Assembly: GCF_030815085.1 (NCBI RefSeq)
Contig: NZ_JAUSWG010000015.1
Source: Paraclostridium ghonii
GTDB lineage: Bacteria > Bacillota > Clostridia > Peptostreptococcales > Peptostreptococcaceae
DNA: 64,000 bases
Reading direction: 5' to 3' (one strand)
Below, piece after piece: positions 16,229-25,142 of the stretch. The position numbers were made by a program, and so were the translations under genes. Every line of letters begins with the position of its first letter. Within the stretch, counting starts at the first letter, position 1. The notes beneath the pieces were generated by a model. That model was not told where the DNA came from and did no database searches. It saw only the letters and a list, made by a program, of their open reading frames with translations.

Positions 16229-16930
16229 TTACTCTGTAGCATTTGATACAAATACCATTGTAAGCATTATAAATATGAACGATTGTAGTAATCCTGCAAA
16301 TATATCAAAGTATAAATGTAGTGGTACCGGTATTATTAATTGTCCAAAAGGTATATCTAGGCCTGTTAACTTCATTGAAACGAATCTTAGGAATTCATAA
16401 AGTAGTCCCATTATAACAGCTCCACCTAATATATTACCAAATGGACGGAAACTTAATGATATAGGTTTTGCTAACTCACCTATTATATTAAGCGGTAATA
16501 AAAACGGTATTGGCTCAAGTAACCCTTTGAAGTAAGATAACCCACTTGACTTGATACCTGCATAATAAATCATAAAGAATGTTATTAATGCCCATGCTAA
16601 TGTAGTGTCTAAATCTGTTGTAGGGGATCTAAATCCTAATAGACCTATAAGGTTTGAAGCTGCAAAGAAGAAGAATAAACTCCCTAGATATGGAACTATA
16701 AAAGGTAATTTTTTTATAGCTTTTTCTCCCATAGTATCCTTTACAAACTTATCAAGTCCACCTATAACAAATTCTAAAAATATTTGTACTTTACTAGTTG
16801 GAACTTTCTTTAAGTTTCTAGTTAAGAAATAAGATGCTATAGCAAGACCTGCTATTATTAGCCAACTTGTTATAACTGTATCACTTAACTTAAAGTTTCC
16901 AAAATATAATATATATCGTGCTTGACTCAC
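16229..16930 (-). CDS. atpB: F-type ATP synthase a subunit
   Basis: 233 aa membrane stator that forms the ion half-channels. The conserved Arg is in the PISLSFRPFGNILGGAVI helix (ordinarily Arg-Leu/Pro-Phe-Gly-Asn). The C-terminal helix LLQSFIFIMLTMVFVSNATE is typical. Translation starts at GTG with AAAGGAGG upstream. Five to six membrane segments can be seen. Confidence 0.96.
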   Translation of the reverse strand: MSQARYILYFGNFKLSDTVITSWLIIAGLAIASYFLTRNLKKVPTSKVQIFLEFVIGGLDKFVKDTMGEKAIKKLPFIVPYLGSLFFFFAASNLIGLLGFRSPTTDLDTTLAWALITFFMIYYAGIKSSGLSYFKGLLEPIPFLLPLNIIGELAKPISLSFRPFGNILGGAVIMGLLYEFLRFVSMKLTGLDIPFGQLIIPVPLHLYFDIFAGLLQSFIFIMLTMVFVSNATE

Positions 16931-16932
16931 AG

Positions 16933-17322
16933 TTACGCCTCCTTTCTTTTAAGTTTGTCTATTACTAATGTTTTGCCTAATATAGAAAACTTAGTGCTCA
17001 ATAAGCCTATGGTAGTTCCAATAATATTTATGTGTGGAGATTTTGCTGAAACAAATAAAACCACACCTACTATTATCATCCTTATTATGTATCTACTTGT
17101 TGAATATATTTGAGCCTTATTAGTAGGATACGTTACTGATTTTTGCAACGATATAGCTAGTAATCTAAAATTTAACATAGCTATTATGCTCCCAAACACA
17201 AGACCTGTAAGCATTTCCTTTGGAGAGTTTGATAAAAAAACAATTAATATAGCTGCGATTAAATCAATTATGACTATACCTTTATTAACTTCTTTTATTT
17301 GCTTTTCTAGACTAATATTCAT
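16933..17322 (-). CDS. atpI: ATP synthase subunit I
   Basis: 129 aa with four predicted membrane segments (about residues 16-34, 38-54, 76-95 and 100-118), separated from atpB by only 2 bases. Family members assist assembly of the c-ring and have been linked to Mg2+ uptake for the enzyme. Sequence conservation in this family is low, so the call rests on size, topology and place in the operon. Confidence 0.85.
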   Translation of the reverse strand: MNISLEKQIKEVNKGIVIIDLIAAILIVFLSNSPKEMLTGLVFGSIIAMLNFRLLAISLQKSVTYPTNKAQIYSTSRYIIRMIIVGVVLFVSAKSPHINIIGTTIGLLSTKFSILGKTLVIDKLKRKEA

Positions 17323-17326
17323 TTAA

Positions 17327-17557
17327 TCACTTCCTTTTTGCATATACAATTAAGGTTTTATAAACACCACTAAATGCACCACCTATTCCTAATAAAAGGA
17401 AAATTAATAATAAAAACGGACTACTTCCGAATTTATCATCTAAATACTTCCCTATAAAAGCACATCCTAAAATAGGAATTAATATCATTATTCCTACTTG
17501 GCTCAATAAAGAAAGCATGCTAAGTACTTGTACATATTTTCTATGTTTATCATCCAT
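17327..17557 (-). CDS. atpZ: AtpZ/AtpI-family small membrane protein, first gene of the atp operon
   Basis: 76 aa from ATG 17557, with AGAGGT 9 bases upstream; the frame opens at an ATG overlapping that site. Two membrane helices (about residues 15-33 and 43-62), with GKYLDDKFGSSPFLLLIFLLLGIGGAFSGVY, the hallmark of the AtpZ / F1Fo gene 1 family. It probably works with AtpI in c-ring assembly or metal supply. Confidence 0.85.
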   Translation of the reverse strand: MDDKHRKYVQVLSMLSLLSQVGIMILIPILGCAFIGKYLDDKFGSSPFLLLIFLLLGIGGAFSGVYKTLIVYAKRK

Positions 17558-18114
17558 AAATATCATACCTCTTGTATCATAGTTTATACATTAATCTTAT
17601 CAGACAATTATTTCTTATTATGTAAATGTATTTGTTTGAAACATTGAATATTTTAATTGTAAATTATATTCCATTATTATATTTCTTTTAAATATTTTTA
17701 TCAATACCTAATCTGCATTTTAAAGTTTCAGTTTTTTCATTTTTGTATAAATTTTGAATAATTTTTTTTAATTATTCAAATGTACAGATTATAGAATAAA
17801 TTGATTTTATATTTTTTATTTACTAGTTTATACTTATATAATCTTCATTATGCTGGTATTTATGCACATTTTTACTTTTTAAAACATTTGAAAAATTTCA
17901 ACTTTTCAATATATTTTTTTGGCTTAAATTCATAAAATCTATATATATATTATACCTTTTATGAAAATTTTTCTACAAATAATTACATTTTTAAAAATTA
18001 TTTTATAATATTTTTTTATTTTATAATATTTTTTTAAATATAATTTGAATATAATTCCATGTATTCTTTTAATAGGTATTTATTCCTAATTTTTACATTT
18101 AATTACTTAATCTA
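17558..18114. other. 560-base AT-rich non-coding region upstream of the atp operon
   Basis: No credible coding frame on either strand. It holds an 11-bp inverted repeat (17753-17763 / 17770-17780, loop of six T), a perfect tandem duplication of 18 bases (18000-18035), and long T or A runs. The atp operon promoter should lie here. A TTGTCT at about 17601-17606 on the minus strand is a candidate -35, but the -10 spacing is poor, so no promoter is called. Confidence 0.6.
18000..18035. repeat. 2 x 18-base perfect tandem repeat
   Basis: ATTTTATAATATTTTTTT occurs twice in a row with no mismatch, followed by a further partial match. Probably slippage in AT-rich DNA; each copy contains a TATAAT-like hexamer. 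Confidence 0.8.
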
Positions 18115-18115
18115 A

Positions 18116-18153
18116 AAAGGCATCTATAAACCTTTATAGATACCTCTTTTATA
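18116..18153 (-). terminator. terminator of rpiB-upp
   Basis: Imperfect 13-bp stem (AGGCATCTATAAA with TTTATAGATACCT, about 18118-18145) directly after upp, with A/T-rich flanks giving a T run on the minus strand. Confidence 0.7.
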
Positions 18154-18157
18154 TTTT

Positions 18158-18787
18158 TTACTTAGTTCCAAATAATCTATCTCCAGCGTCTCCTAATCCT
18201 GGAACTATATATCCATGATCATTTAATTTTTCATCGATATTAGCTACATATATATCAACATCTGGATGATATTTGTGAACTTCTTCTATACCTTCTGGAG
18301 AAGCAACTAAGTTAACTAATTTTATAGTTTTAGCTCCATCTCTTTTTAATACATCTATTGCTGCTACAGCAGATCCCCCAGTAGCTAACATCGGGTCAAC
18401 TACTATCATTTCTCTTTCATGTATATCTTGTGGGAATTTACTATAGTATTCAACTGGTTGTAAAGTTTCTGGGTCTCTGTATAAACCTACATGTCCAACT
18501 TTTGCCGCTGGAACTAAGTTTACAAGTCCATCTACCATTCCTAATCCCGCTCTTAATATAGGAACTATTCCTAATTTTTTACCAGCTATAACTTTTGCTT
18601 TAGTTTTTACAACAGGAGTTTCTACTTCTATCTCTTCTAGAGGTAAATCTCTTGTTATTTCATATCCCATAAGCATTGTTATTTCTGTTAAAAGTTCTCT
18701 GAAATCTTTAGATCCTGTATTTTTATCCCTCATTAAAGTTAACTTATGTTGTACTAATGGATGATCTGCTACTACTACTTTTTTCAT
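18158..18787 (-). CDS. upp: uracil phosphoribosyltransferase
   Basis: 209 aa, makes UMP from uracil and PRPP (pyrimidine salvage). The PRPP loop VDPMLATGGSAVAAIDVLK and the uracil-binding C-terminal GLGDAGDRLFGTK are diagnostic. Start ATG with AGGAGG. It follows rpiB by 12 bases, forming a small unit that links ribose-5-phosphate handling to PRPP use. Confidence 0.97.
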   Translation of the reverse strand: MKKVVVADHPLVQHKLTLMRDKNTGSKDFRELLTEITMLMGYEITRDLPLEEIEVETPVVKTKAKVIAGKKLGIVPILRAGLGMVDGLVNLVPAAKVGHVGLYRDPETLQPVEYYSKFPQDIHEREMIVVDPMLATGGSAVAAIDVLKRDGAKTIKLVNLVASPEGIEEVHKYHPDVDIYVANIDEKLNDHGYIVPGLGDAGDRLFGTK

Positions 18788-18799
18788 TATGTAAGCCTC

Positions 18800-19246
18800 C
18801 TAATTATTTTGTTCTATGTCATTTAACATATTTACTCTTCTTAAGTGTCTTTCACCTTCAAATTCAGTGTTTATCCATGTATCAACAATCTCAATAGCTA
18901 ATCCTTTTCCTATTACTCTCTCTCCTAAAGAAAGCATATTTGCATTATTATGTGCTTTTGACATTTTTGCAGAGAATGTATCTGAAACAACTGCACATCT
19001 AATACCTTTAACTTTATTAGCTGCTAATGAGATTCCTATACCTGTTCCGCAACATAATATCCCATAGTCTACGCTCTTACTAACAACAGCATTAGCAACC
19101 TTTTCTCCATATATAGGATAGTCTACTGAGTCTACACCATTTTCAGTTCCAAAGTCTACGCATTCAATTCCTTTTGATTCTAAGTGTTTTTTTATTTCTT
19201 CTTTTAAATTATATCCACCGTGATCACTACCTAAACCTATTTTCAT
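18800..19246 (-). CDS. rpiB: ribose-5-phosphate isomerase B
   Basis: 148 aa, interconverts ribose-5-P and ribulose-5-P. Motifs GLGSDHGGYNLKEEI and CCGTGIGISLAANKVKGIRCAV carry the active-site Asp/His and the catalytic Cys. Length is normal. First gene of the rpiB-upp unit. Confidence 0.96.
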   Translation of the reverse strand: MKIGLGSDHGGYNLKEEIKKHLESKGIECVDFGTENGVDSVDYPIYGEKVANAVVSKSVDYGILCCGTGIGISLAANKVKGIRCAVVSDTFSAKMSKAHNNANMLSLGERVIGKGLAIEIVDTWINTEFEGERHLRRVNMLNDIEQNN

Positions 19247-19354
19247 GGTACAATACCTCCAGTACTTTTATATAAATGGATTTATACTTAATTTTATATT
19301 ATACTAAACTTTAAACTTTTTTGCATCATTTCCTCTTAATTATTTTATATATTA

Positions 19355-20398
19355 TTATAAATCTATTGTTTTATATCCAGCTGACTTCATTAATCTATTC
19401 ATTATAGCTCTACCTACTCCTTGATTTGAAAAAGCCTCAGAATATATAACATCTATTTCCTTTTTATCCATTTCTATTAAAGAGTTAAAAAGGTTGCTTC
19501 CAACTTCATCTAAATTATTTCCAAGACCTATTACTTCACCTTTATAATTTCCTTTGTTTTTGTTTAGACAAATAACTCCGCATTTTAACCCTTTTTCTTC
19601 ATTCTCTTCTATTAGAGAATTTATCTTCTCTATTACTTTATAATCTTCACCTCTTACTATATAAACATCTCCATTTGGAGAATAGTGAGTATATTTCATA
19701 CCTGGGGCTTTAGCTTTTTTTGCATCTGCTTTACCTTCAATTGATGGGTCTATAAGAATTTCTCCAATTATCTCTTCCATTTGCTCTTTTGTTACGCTTC
19801 CCGGTCTTAATATCATAGGCTTTTCAGATGTCATATCTATAACTGTAGATTCTAATCCAAAGTTGCAATCTCCTCCAACTATAATTCCATATACTCTTCC
19901 ACTCATTTCATCGCATACATGCTCCCCTTTAGTTGGAGATGGTCTTCCTGATATATTTGCTGACGGAGCTGCTATAGGAACACCTGATTGTCTTATGATT
20001 TCTCTGGCAACAGGGTTAGAAGGCATTCTTATTGCAACTGTGTCTAATCCTCCGCTAGTTCTTTGTGGAACTATTTCTTTCTTTTTAAATATCATAGTAA
20101 GTGGACCAGGCCAAAATTCATCCATTAATTTTTTAGCTTTTTCATTTATGTCTGTTGCTAATGTGTTGACTTCATCTTTTTCACATATATGTACAATTAA
20201 AGGGTTATCACTTGGTCTTCCTTTTGCTTCATAGATTTTTTTTACAGCATCTTCATCTAAAGCATTTGCGCCTAAACCATAAACTGTTTCTGTAGGAAAA
20301 ATAACTGTCTTTCCTTCTGATAAAAAGCTTGCATGCTTTTTTATCTCTTCCTTGTCTATATTCGCTTCATCAATTTTACTTATTTTTGTATTTATCAT
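19355..20398 (-). CDS. tsaC: L-threonylcarbamoyladenylate synthase (Sua5/YwlC)
   Basis: 347 aa, first step of the universal t6A37 tRNA modification, making threonylcarbamoyl-AMP from threonine, bicarbonate and ATP. The N-terminal YrdC domain (about 10-200) shows GKTVIFPTETVYGLGANA and PSANISGRPSPT. A C-terminal Sua5 domain makes this the long form. ATG 20398 is preferred, because AAGGAAGGT precedes it and overlaps the longer frame. Its partners TsaB, TsaD and TsaE are not in the window. Confidence 0.94.
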   Translation of the reverse strand: MINTKISKIDEANIDKEEIKKHASFLSEGKTVIFPTETVYGLGANALDEDAVKKIYEAKGRPSDNPLIVHICEKDEVNTLATDINEKAKKLMDEFWPGPLTMIFKKKEIVPQRTSGGLDTVAIRMPSNPVAREIIRQSGVPIAAPSANISGRPSPTKGEHVCDEMSGRVYGIIVGGDCNFGLESTVIDMTSEKPMILRPGSVTKEQMEEIIGEILIDPSIEGKADAKKAKAPGMKYTHYSPNGDVYIVRGEDYKVIEKINSLIEENEEKGLKCGVICLNKNKGNYKGEVIGLGNNLDEVGSNLFNSLIEMDKKEIDVIYSEAFSNQGVGRAIMNRLMKSAGYKTIDL

Positions 20399-20423
20399 TA
20401 GTATACCTTCCTTCATATTTAGT

Positions 20424-21101
20424 TTATATATAGCTCACTACTAAAATCCCAATTAAAAAACCTATTATAGAATGCATAGATTTTGCTAATGGAAATATTT
20501 CTTCTAAAACTACATACATCATAGTTCCTGCTGCTATAGCTAAAAAACCCCCTATTAAAGAAGTACACATACCTGCAAAATATGCTCCAAGAAAACTGCC
20601 TAACCCCATAGGAATACCTGCTATTAAAGTTAAAAATACTACTTTAAATGTGTTCATTTTACTGCAAACTAAGCTGAGTCCCATAGCTAGCCCTTCTGGT
20701 ACATTATGAATACCTATTACAATTGCCAAAGTTATCCCCAAATTTTCAGTTGCTATAAATGAAGATCCTATAGCTAGTCCTTCTGGTAAGTTATGTAACA
20801 ATATACTTAAAAATATTAAGTATCCAGATTTAAGATTAGTCTCTATTTCTAACTTATTTTTTATTAGCATGGTTAATAAAGCTCCAGCAAATACAAATAG
20901 GGATGTATAAATAACTCCAATTTGGTTCATGGATTCTTTAAGAAGATCAAATACTACAACAGCTAACATTACTCCACCTGATATTCCCATAAAAAAACTT
21001 AAGTACTTTTTCACATTTTTTCTAAAAATAATGGATATAATTCCTCCAATTCCTGTCCCTAAAACTCCAGATATTAATCCAATCAATGTTATTTGAAACA
21101 A
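20424..21101 (-). CDS. ZIP-family metal transporter
   Basis: 225 aa membrane protein with about eight helices. Two signature helices carry LLHNLPEGLAIG and GIHNVPEGLAMG, the His/Asn/Pro/Glu metal pathway of ZupT-like importers of zinc, iron or manganese. Starts at TTG 21101 with GGGGGT 8 bases upstream. It lies 25 bases before tsaC and may be co-transcribed with it. Metal specificity cannot be read off. Confidence 0.9.
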   Translation of the reverse strand: MFQITLIGLISGVLGTGIGGIISIIFRKNVKKYLSFFMGISGGVMLAVVVFDLLKESMNQIGVIYTSLFVFAGALLTMLIKNKLEIETNLKSGYLIFLSILLHNLPEGLAIGSSFIATENLGITLAIVIGIHNVPEGLAMGLSLVCSKMNTFKVVFLTLIAGIPMGLGSFLGAYFAGMCTSLIGGFLAIAAGTMMYVVLEEIFPLAKSMHSIIGFLIGILVVSYI

Positions 21102-21196
21102 TGTACGTTACCCCCTAGTACTATTTAACTTGTTCTAAATTTTATGTTCTACAAATTACTATTATTACAATACTAGAGAATAACTATTTTTATTTA

Positions 21197-21227
21197 CAAA
21201 AAATCCCTATTTAAAATAGGGATTTTT
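21197..21227 (-). terminator. terminator of the DUF1385-prmC-prfA operon
   Basis: 14-bp stem AAAAATCCCTATTT / AAATAGGGATTTTT with a one-base centre, 10 bases after the prfA stop and ending in T5 on the minus strand. Confidence 0.85.
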
Positions 21228-21237
21228 AATATTCTAA

Positions 21238-22302
21238 CTATAAAGACATCATCTTTTCAGTTTGATCTACAGTTATTAATGCATCTATCATTTCAGTTAA
21301 ATCTCCATCTAAGAATGCATCTAATTTATATAGAGTTAAGTTTATTCTGTGATCACTTACTCTTCCTTGAGGGAAGTTATAAGTTCTTATTCTTTCAGAT
21401 CTATCCCCTGTTCCAACCTGACTTTTTCTTTCTGCTGCTATATCTTTGTGTTGTTCAGCAACTGCTTTATCATATAGTCTAGCTTTTAATATTTTTAATG
21501 CTTGTTCTTTATTCTTTAATTGAGATTTTCCATCTTGGCAAGATACTACTTCACCTGTAGGTATATGTGTAACCCTTACAGCAGAGTCTGTAGTATTAAC
21601 ACTTTGTCCTCCATTTCCTGAAGAACGGAAAACGTCTATTCTTAAATCATTTGGATTTATTTCTACTTCAACATCTTCTACCTCTGGTAAAACTGCAACT
21701 GTTGCTGTTGATGTATGTATTCTTCCTCCTGATTCAGTAGACGGTATTCTTTGAACTCTATGAACCCCTGATTCATATTTAAGAACTGAGTATGCGCCTT
21801 TACCTTTTATCATGAAAGATACTTCTTTGTATCCTCCAACACCAGTTTCACTAGAACTTAATAATTCTACTTTCCATCTTTTTCTCTCTGCATATCTGCA
21901 ATACATTCTGAATAAGCTTCCAGCAAATAGAGCTGCTTCATCTCCTCCAGCTCCACCTCTGATTTCAACTATAACGTTTTTATCATCATTAGGGTCCTTT
22001 GGTAATAGTAATATTTTTATTTCTTCCTCTATAGGCTCAACTTTTTCTTCCATTTCAGCTAATTCCATTTTAGCTAACTCTCTTAATTCTTCATCTGATT
22101 CTTCTTGTAATATAGTTTTAGATTCAGATATAGCGTTCATAACATCTTTGTATTCTCTAAACTTCATTATAATTGGTTCTAAATCAGAATGTTCTTTTAT
22201 AAATTTTTGCCATACTTTTTGATTATTTATTATTTCCGGGTCTGCTATCTTTTCGCTTAATTCTTTATATTTATCTTCTAATACTTCTAATTTGTTTAGC
22301 AT
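21238..22302 (-). CDS. prfA: peptide chain release factor 1
   Basis: 354 aa, recognises UAA and UAG and triggers peptide release. The GGQ loop is seen in SSGNGGQSVNTTDSAVR and the stop-codon reading region in the middle domain. ATG 22302 is chosen since AGAGGTGA precedes it; the frame opens at a GTG inside that Shine-Dalgarno. It lies downstream of prmC, the methyltransferase that modifies this very GGQ glutamine, a common pairing. Confidence 0.97.
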   Translation of the reverse strand: MLNKLEVLEDKYKELSEKIADPEIINNQKVWQKFIKEHSDLEPIIMKFREYKDVMNAISESKTILQEESDEELRELAKMELAEMEEKVEPIEEEIKILLLPKDPNDDKNVIVEIRGGAGGDEAALFAGSLFRMYCRYAERKRWKVELLSSSETGVGGYKEVSFMIKGKGAYSVLKYESGVHRVQRIPSTESGGRIHTSTATVAVLPEVEDVEVEINPNDLRIDVFRSSGNGGQSVNTTDSAVRVTHIPTGEVVSCQDGKSQLKNKEQALKILKARLYDKAVAEQHKDIAAERKSQVGTGDRSERIRTYNFPQGRVSDHRINLTLYKLDAFLDGDLTEMIDALITVDQTEKMMSL

Positions 22303-22345
22303 ACTTTTCACCTCTTTAATTGTAAAATATCAATAGTTGATTATA

Positions 22346-23197
22346 TCATAGTTTATAGCCTATAACAACTCTATCGATTCCTTGTAAATCTTTCTTTGTG
22401 TATATTTTAGAATAACCATTATCCTTCATAATACCACATACGTCTTTAGCTTGATCATGGCCAACTTCAAAAGCTAATATTCCTCCATCCTTTAAATAAC
22501 AAACAGATTCTTTAGTTATAGCTCTATAAAAATCCAATCCATCTTCTCCACCTTCAAGAGCTATGTATGGTTCATAGTCCTTAACTTGAGTATGAAGTGT
22601 CTCTATATCTTTTTTTCTTATATATGGAGGGTTGGAAACTATTAAATCTAATTTTATGTTTTTATCTTTAATTCCACTGAATAAATTCGACTCTATAAAA
22701 TCAATTTTACTATCAACCTCATTACTTATAGCATTCTTTTTTCCTATACTCAAAGCCTTATCAGATATGTCTAATGAATAGACATGACAATCATCTATAT
22801 AATTAGCTAGACTCACTGATATAGCTCCCGACCCTGTTCCAATATCTACTATACTTAATCTTTTTTTCCCTTTGGTTAATTCTATTATTTCTTCAACTAG
22901 AACTTCAGTGTCTGATCTTGGAATCAACACTCCTTCCTCTACAAAAAAATCTAATCCCATAAATTCTCTATTGTTAACTATATACGCAATAGGTCTACCA
23001 TTTAATCTGTCTTTTACCATTTTATTAAATTCTTTCATTTGCTCATGTGAAAGTTGTTTATTTAAATTTAATTGAATGTATAATCTATCAACATCTCCTA
23101 AAACCTTTTGTAATATTATTTCAGTATCTAACTTAGGAGTATCGCTAATATTAGATAGTTCTTCCATGTATTTAATTAAAATTTCTTTTATTGTCAT
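22346..23197 (-). CDS. prmC: peptide chain release factor N5-glutamine methyltransferase
   Basis: 283 aa, methylates the glutamine of the release-factor GGQ loop. SAM-binding motif VDIGTGSGAISVSLA and catalytic NPPY in IVSNPPYIRKKDIE. The start ATG 23197 has AAAGGAG 6 bases upstream; the longer frame overlaps the preceding gene. Sits between a DUF1385 gene and prfA in one operon. Confidence 0.96.
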   Translation of the reverse strand: MTIKEILIKYMEELSNISDTPKLDTEIILQKVLGDVDRLYIQLNLNKQLSHEQMKEFNKMVKDRLNGRPIAYIVNNREFMGLDFFVEEGVLIPRSDTEVLVEEIIELTKGKKRLSIVDIGTGSGAISVSLANYIDDCHVYSLDISDKALSIGKKNAISNEVDSKIDFIESNLFSGIKDKNIKLDLIVSNPPYIRKKDIETLHTQVKDYEPYIALEGGEDGLDFYRAITKESVCYLKDGGILAFEVGHDQAKDVCGIMKDNGYSKIYTKKDLQGIDRVVIGYKL

Positions 23198-23211
23198 ACA
23201 GTTCTCCTTTA

Positions 23212-24108
23212 TCACTTTATAACAGCACTTAATGCTTTTAATGCAACTTCAAGTTGTTCATCATCCGGCTCTTTAGTTGTAAGTTTTTGCAACATCATAC
23301 CTGGATAAGATACAATTCTCGTCAAAATATTATTATATTTCCCAAGCAATTTTATAATTTCATATGATATCCCAGCAACGATAGGAACGCATATTATTCT
23401 CATAAAAATTCTTATAAATGGATTTGGCCATCCAAAAAAGGAAAAAAGTATTATAGAAGTAAACATTACTATAAATAAAAAATTAGTTCCACATCTTGGA
23501 TGTTGTGTCTTAAATTCCCTTGCATTTTCAACTGTTAAATCAAGATTATTTTCATAACAATAAATAGCCTTGTGTTCAGCTCCATGATATTCAAATACTC
23601 TTTTAACATCTTTATTCATTGATATTAAAAGTATATAAATGAATAAAATACATATTCTAGTAAATCCTTCTATTAAATTCAACATCAAATTCCTATTTAC
23701 AAAACTTGAAAACAATCCACCTATCATAGTTGGTGTAACCACAAATAGCAACGTTGATAAAAACAATCCTATAAGTAAGGAAATTATTATTATTACATCA
23801 TTAGCTTTATCTTTAAATATTTTATTTATGAATTTATCAAATCCTGACTCTTCTTCATCTTCTTCTAAAAAAAACTCCGATGAAAAATTCATACTATTTA
23901 TTCCTTCAATCATAGTTTCTATTAATATAAAGGCGCCTCTTATAAAAGGAATCTTGTCTATATTTTTATCAGATATCCAACTTTTTATATTCCTTTTTCT
24001 AATTATAATTTCTCCATCATTTTTTCTAACAGCTACAGCTCTCTTATTTTTAGATTGCATCATAACGCCTTCTATTACAGCTTGACCTCCTACGGCTTGC
24101 TTTTTCAT
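23212..24108 (-). CDS. DUF1385 family membrane protein (YqhQ-like)
   Basis: 298 aa. The N-terminal GGQAVIEGVMM motif and the later EYHGAEHKAIYCYE and HPRCGTNFLF motifs define the DUF1385 family, whose biochemical role is not established. Three or four membrane helices (about residues 100-125, 140-162, 205-225 and 228-248). The conserved His/Glu/Cys clusters suggest a metal site, which is inference. It leads the operon with prmC and prfA, the usual Bacillota context. Confidence 0.9.
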   Translation of the reverse strand: MKKQAVGGQAVIEGVMMQSKNKRAVAVRKNDGEIIIRKRNIKSWISDKNIDKIPFIRGAFILIETMIEGINSMNFSSEFFLEEDEEESGFDKFINKIFKDKANDVIIIISLLIGLFLSTLLFVVTPTMIGGLFSSFVNRNLMLNLIEGFTRICILFIYILLISMNKDVKRVFEYHGAEHKAIYCYENNLDLTVENAREFKTQHPRCGTNFLFIVMFTSIILFSFFGWPNPFIRIFMRIICVPIVAGISYEIIKLLGKYNNILTRIVSYPGMMLQKLTTKEPDDEQLEVALKALSAVIK

Positions 24109-24159
24109 ATGTTCACCTCTACTCCTAATTATATATATAATATTACTATATTAGGTAAA

Positions 24160-24182
24160 GAAAAAACACCTAAAAGGTGTTT
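24160..24182 (-). terminator. terminator of tdk
   Basis: AAACACCT (24164-24171) pairs with AGGTGTTT (24175-24182) over 8 bp with a 3-base loop, followed on the minus strand by six T. It lies between the tdk stop and the DUF1385 start. Confidence 0.75.
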
Positions 24183-24195
24183 GTTATAAATAAAT

Positions 24196-24771
24196 TTATT
24201 TTTCAACTACATGACACTTTCTGCATCTAGCCTCATAGCTTTCAACAGCTCCAACTTGTATTATAGGTTCATCATACTTAGCTGGTTTTCCATTTATAAG
24301 TCTTTGTGATCTAGTTGCAGGCTGTCCACACACTGAACATATGGCTTGAATTTTATCTACAAACTCAGCCACAGCTAATAACCTAGGTGTAGGGCCAAAA
24401 GGTTCCCCTTTAAAGTCCATATCTAATCCAGCTGCAATAACTCTTATACCTCTATCTGCTAACTCTATAGCCATATCAACTACTTTATTATCAAAAAATT
24501 GTACTTCATCTATTCCAACTACCTGCGTTTCTTCATTTATGTATTTTCCTATGTCAGAAGAATCTTTTATTGGAATAGCATTTATTGCATATCCACTGTG
24601 AGATACTACATCTTCTTTACTATATCTATCATCTATAAGAGGTTTAAAAACAACTACATTTTGCTTAGCAATCTTAGCTCTTTTTAATCTTCTTATAAGC
24701 TCTTCACTTTTACCACTGTACATAGGACCTATGACAACTTCTATATATCCATGATTTATCGGTCTATACAT
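24196..24771 (-). CDS. tdk: thymidine kinase
   Basis: 191 aa type II thymidine kinase of pyrimidine salvage. P-loop GPMYSGKSEELIRR, the catalytic Glu in VVGIDEVQFFD, and a zinc lasso built from CSVCG and CRKCH. Normal length; AGGAGG before ATG. Confidence 0.96.
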   Translation of the reverse strand: MYRPINHGYIEVVIGPMYSGKSEELIRRLKRAKIAKQNVVVFKPLIDDRYSKEDVVSHSGYAINAIPIKDSSDIGKYINEETQVVGIDEVQFFDNKVVDMAIELADRGIRVIAAGLDMDFKGEPFGPTPRLLAVAEFVDKIQAICSVCGQPATRSQRLINGKPAKYDEPIIQVGAVESYEARCRKCHVVEK

Positions 24772-24798
24772 ACTTAATCCTCCTAGATAAATAAAATA

Positions 24799-24818
24799 GG
24801 AGTTGGCAAGCCAACTCC
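24799..24818 (-). terminator. terminator of rpmE
   Basis: GGAGTTGGC and GCCAACTCC form a 9-bp GC-rich stem with a 2-base loop, 10 bases after the rpmE stop. The following TATTTTATTT on the minus strand is a weak but usable T tract. Confidence 0.75.
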
Positions 24819-24828
24819 GTATTTACTA

Positions 24829-25029
24829 TTAGTCGATTTTGAATCTCTTCTTGAACTTGTCTATTCTTCCACCAGCTTCTATATTCTTTTGCTTTCCAGT
24901 ATAGAAAGGATGGCATTCTGAACATATCTCAACTTTTATTTCATCTTTAGTTGATCCAGCAGCAAATGTGTTTCCACAAGCGCAACGTACTTCAACTTCT
25001 TCGTATTTTGGTTGTATATCTTTTTGCAT
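24829..25029 (-). CDS. rpmE: 50S ribosomal protein L31 (zinc-binding form)
   Basis: 66 aa. Contains CACGNTF and CSECHPFYTGKQ, the cysteines of the zinc-binding C+ form of L31, with the KFKKRF C-terminus. ATG 25029 follows GAGGTGAC; the longer frame starts at a GTG within that site. It lies directly downstream of rho, as in many Bacillota. Confidence 0.96.
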   Translation of the reverse strand: MQKDIQPKYEEVEVRCACGNTFAAGSTKDEIKVEICSECHPFYTGKQKNIEAGGRIDKFKKRFKID

Positions 25030-25142
25030 ATTTGTCACCTCTTCTCCTTACTTTTCGAAATTAATTATATTAACTTTTCGTTTTTCATTATTCAACTACA
25101 CCATTATAACACAAGATTATTTAGGGTACAAGAGTTTTCTAA

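Noticed and set aside
18000..18035. Tandem repeat as a regulator-binding iteron array
   Set aside because: Only two AT-only copies; replication slippage is a simpler explanation.
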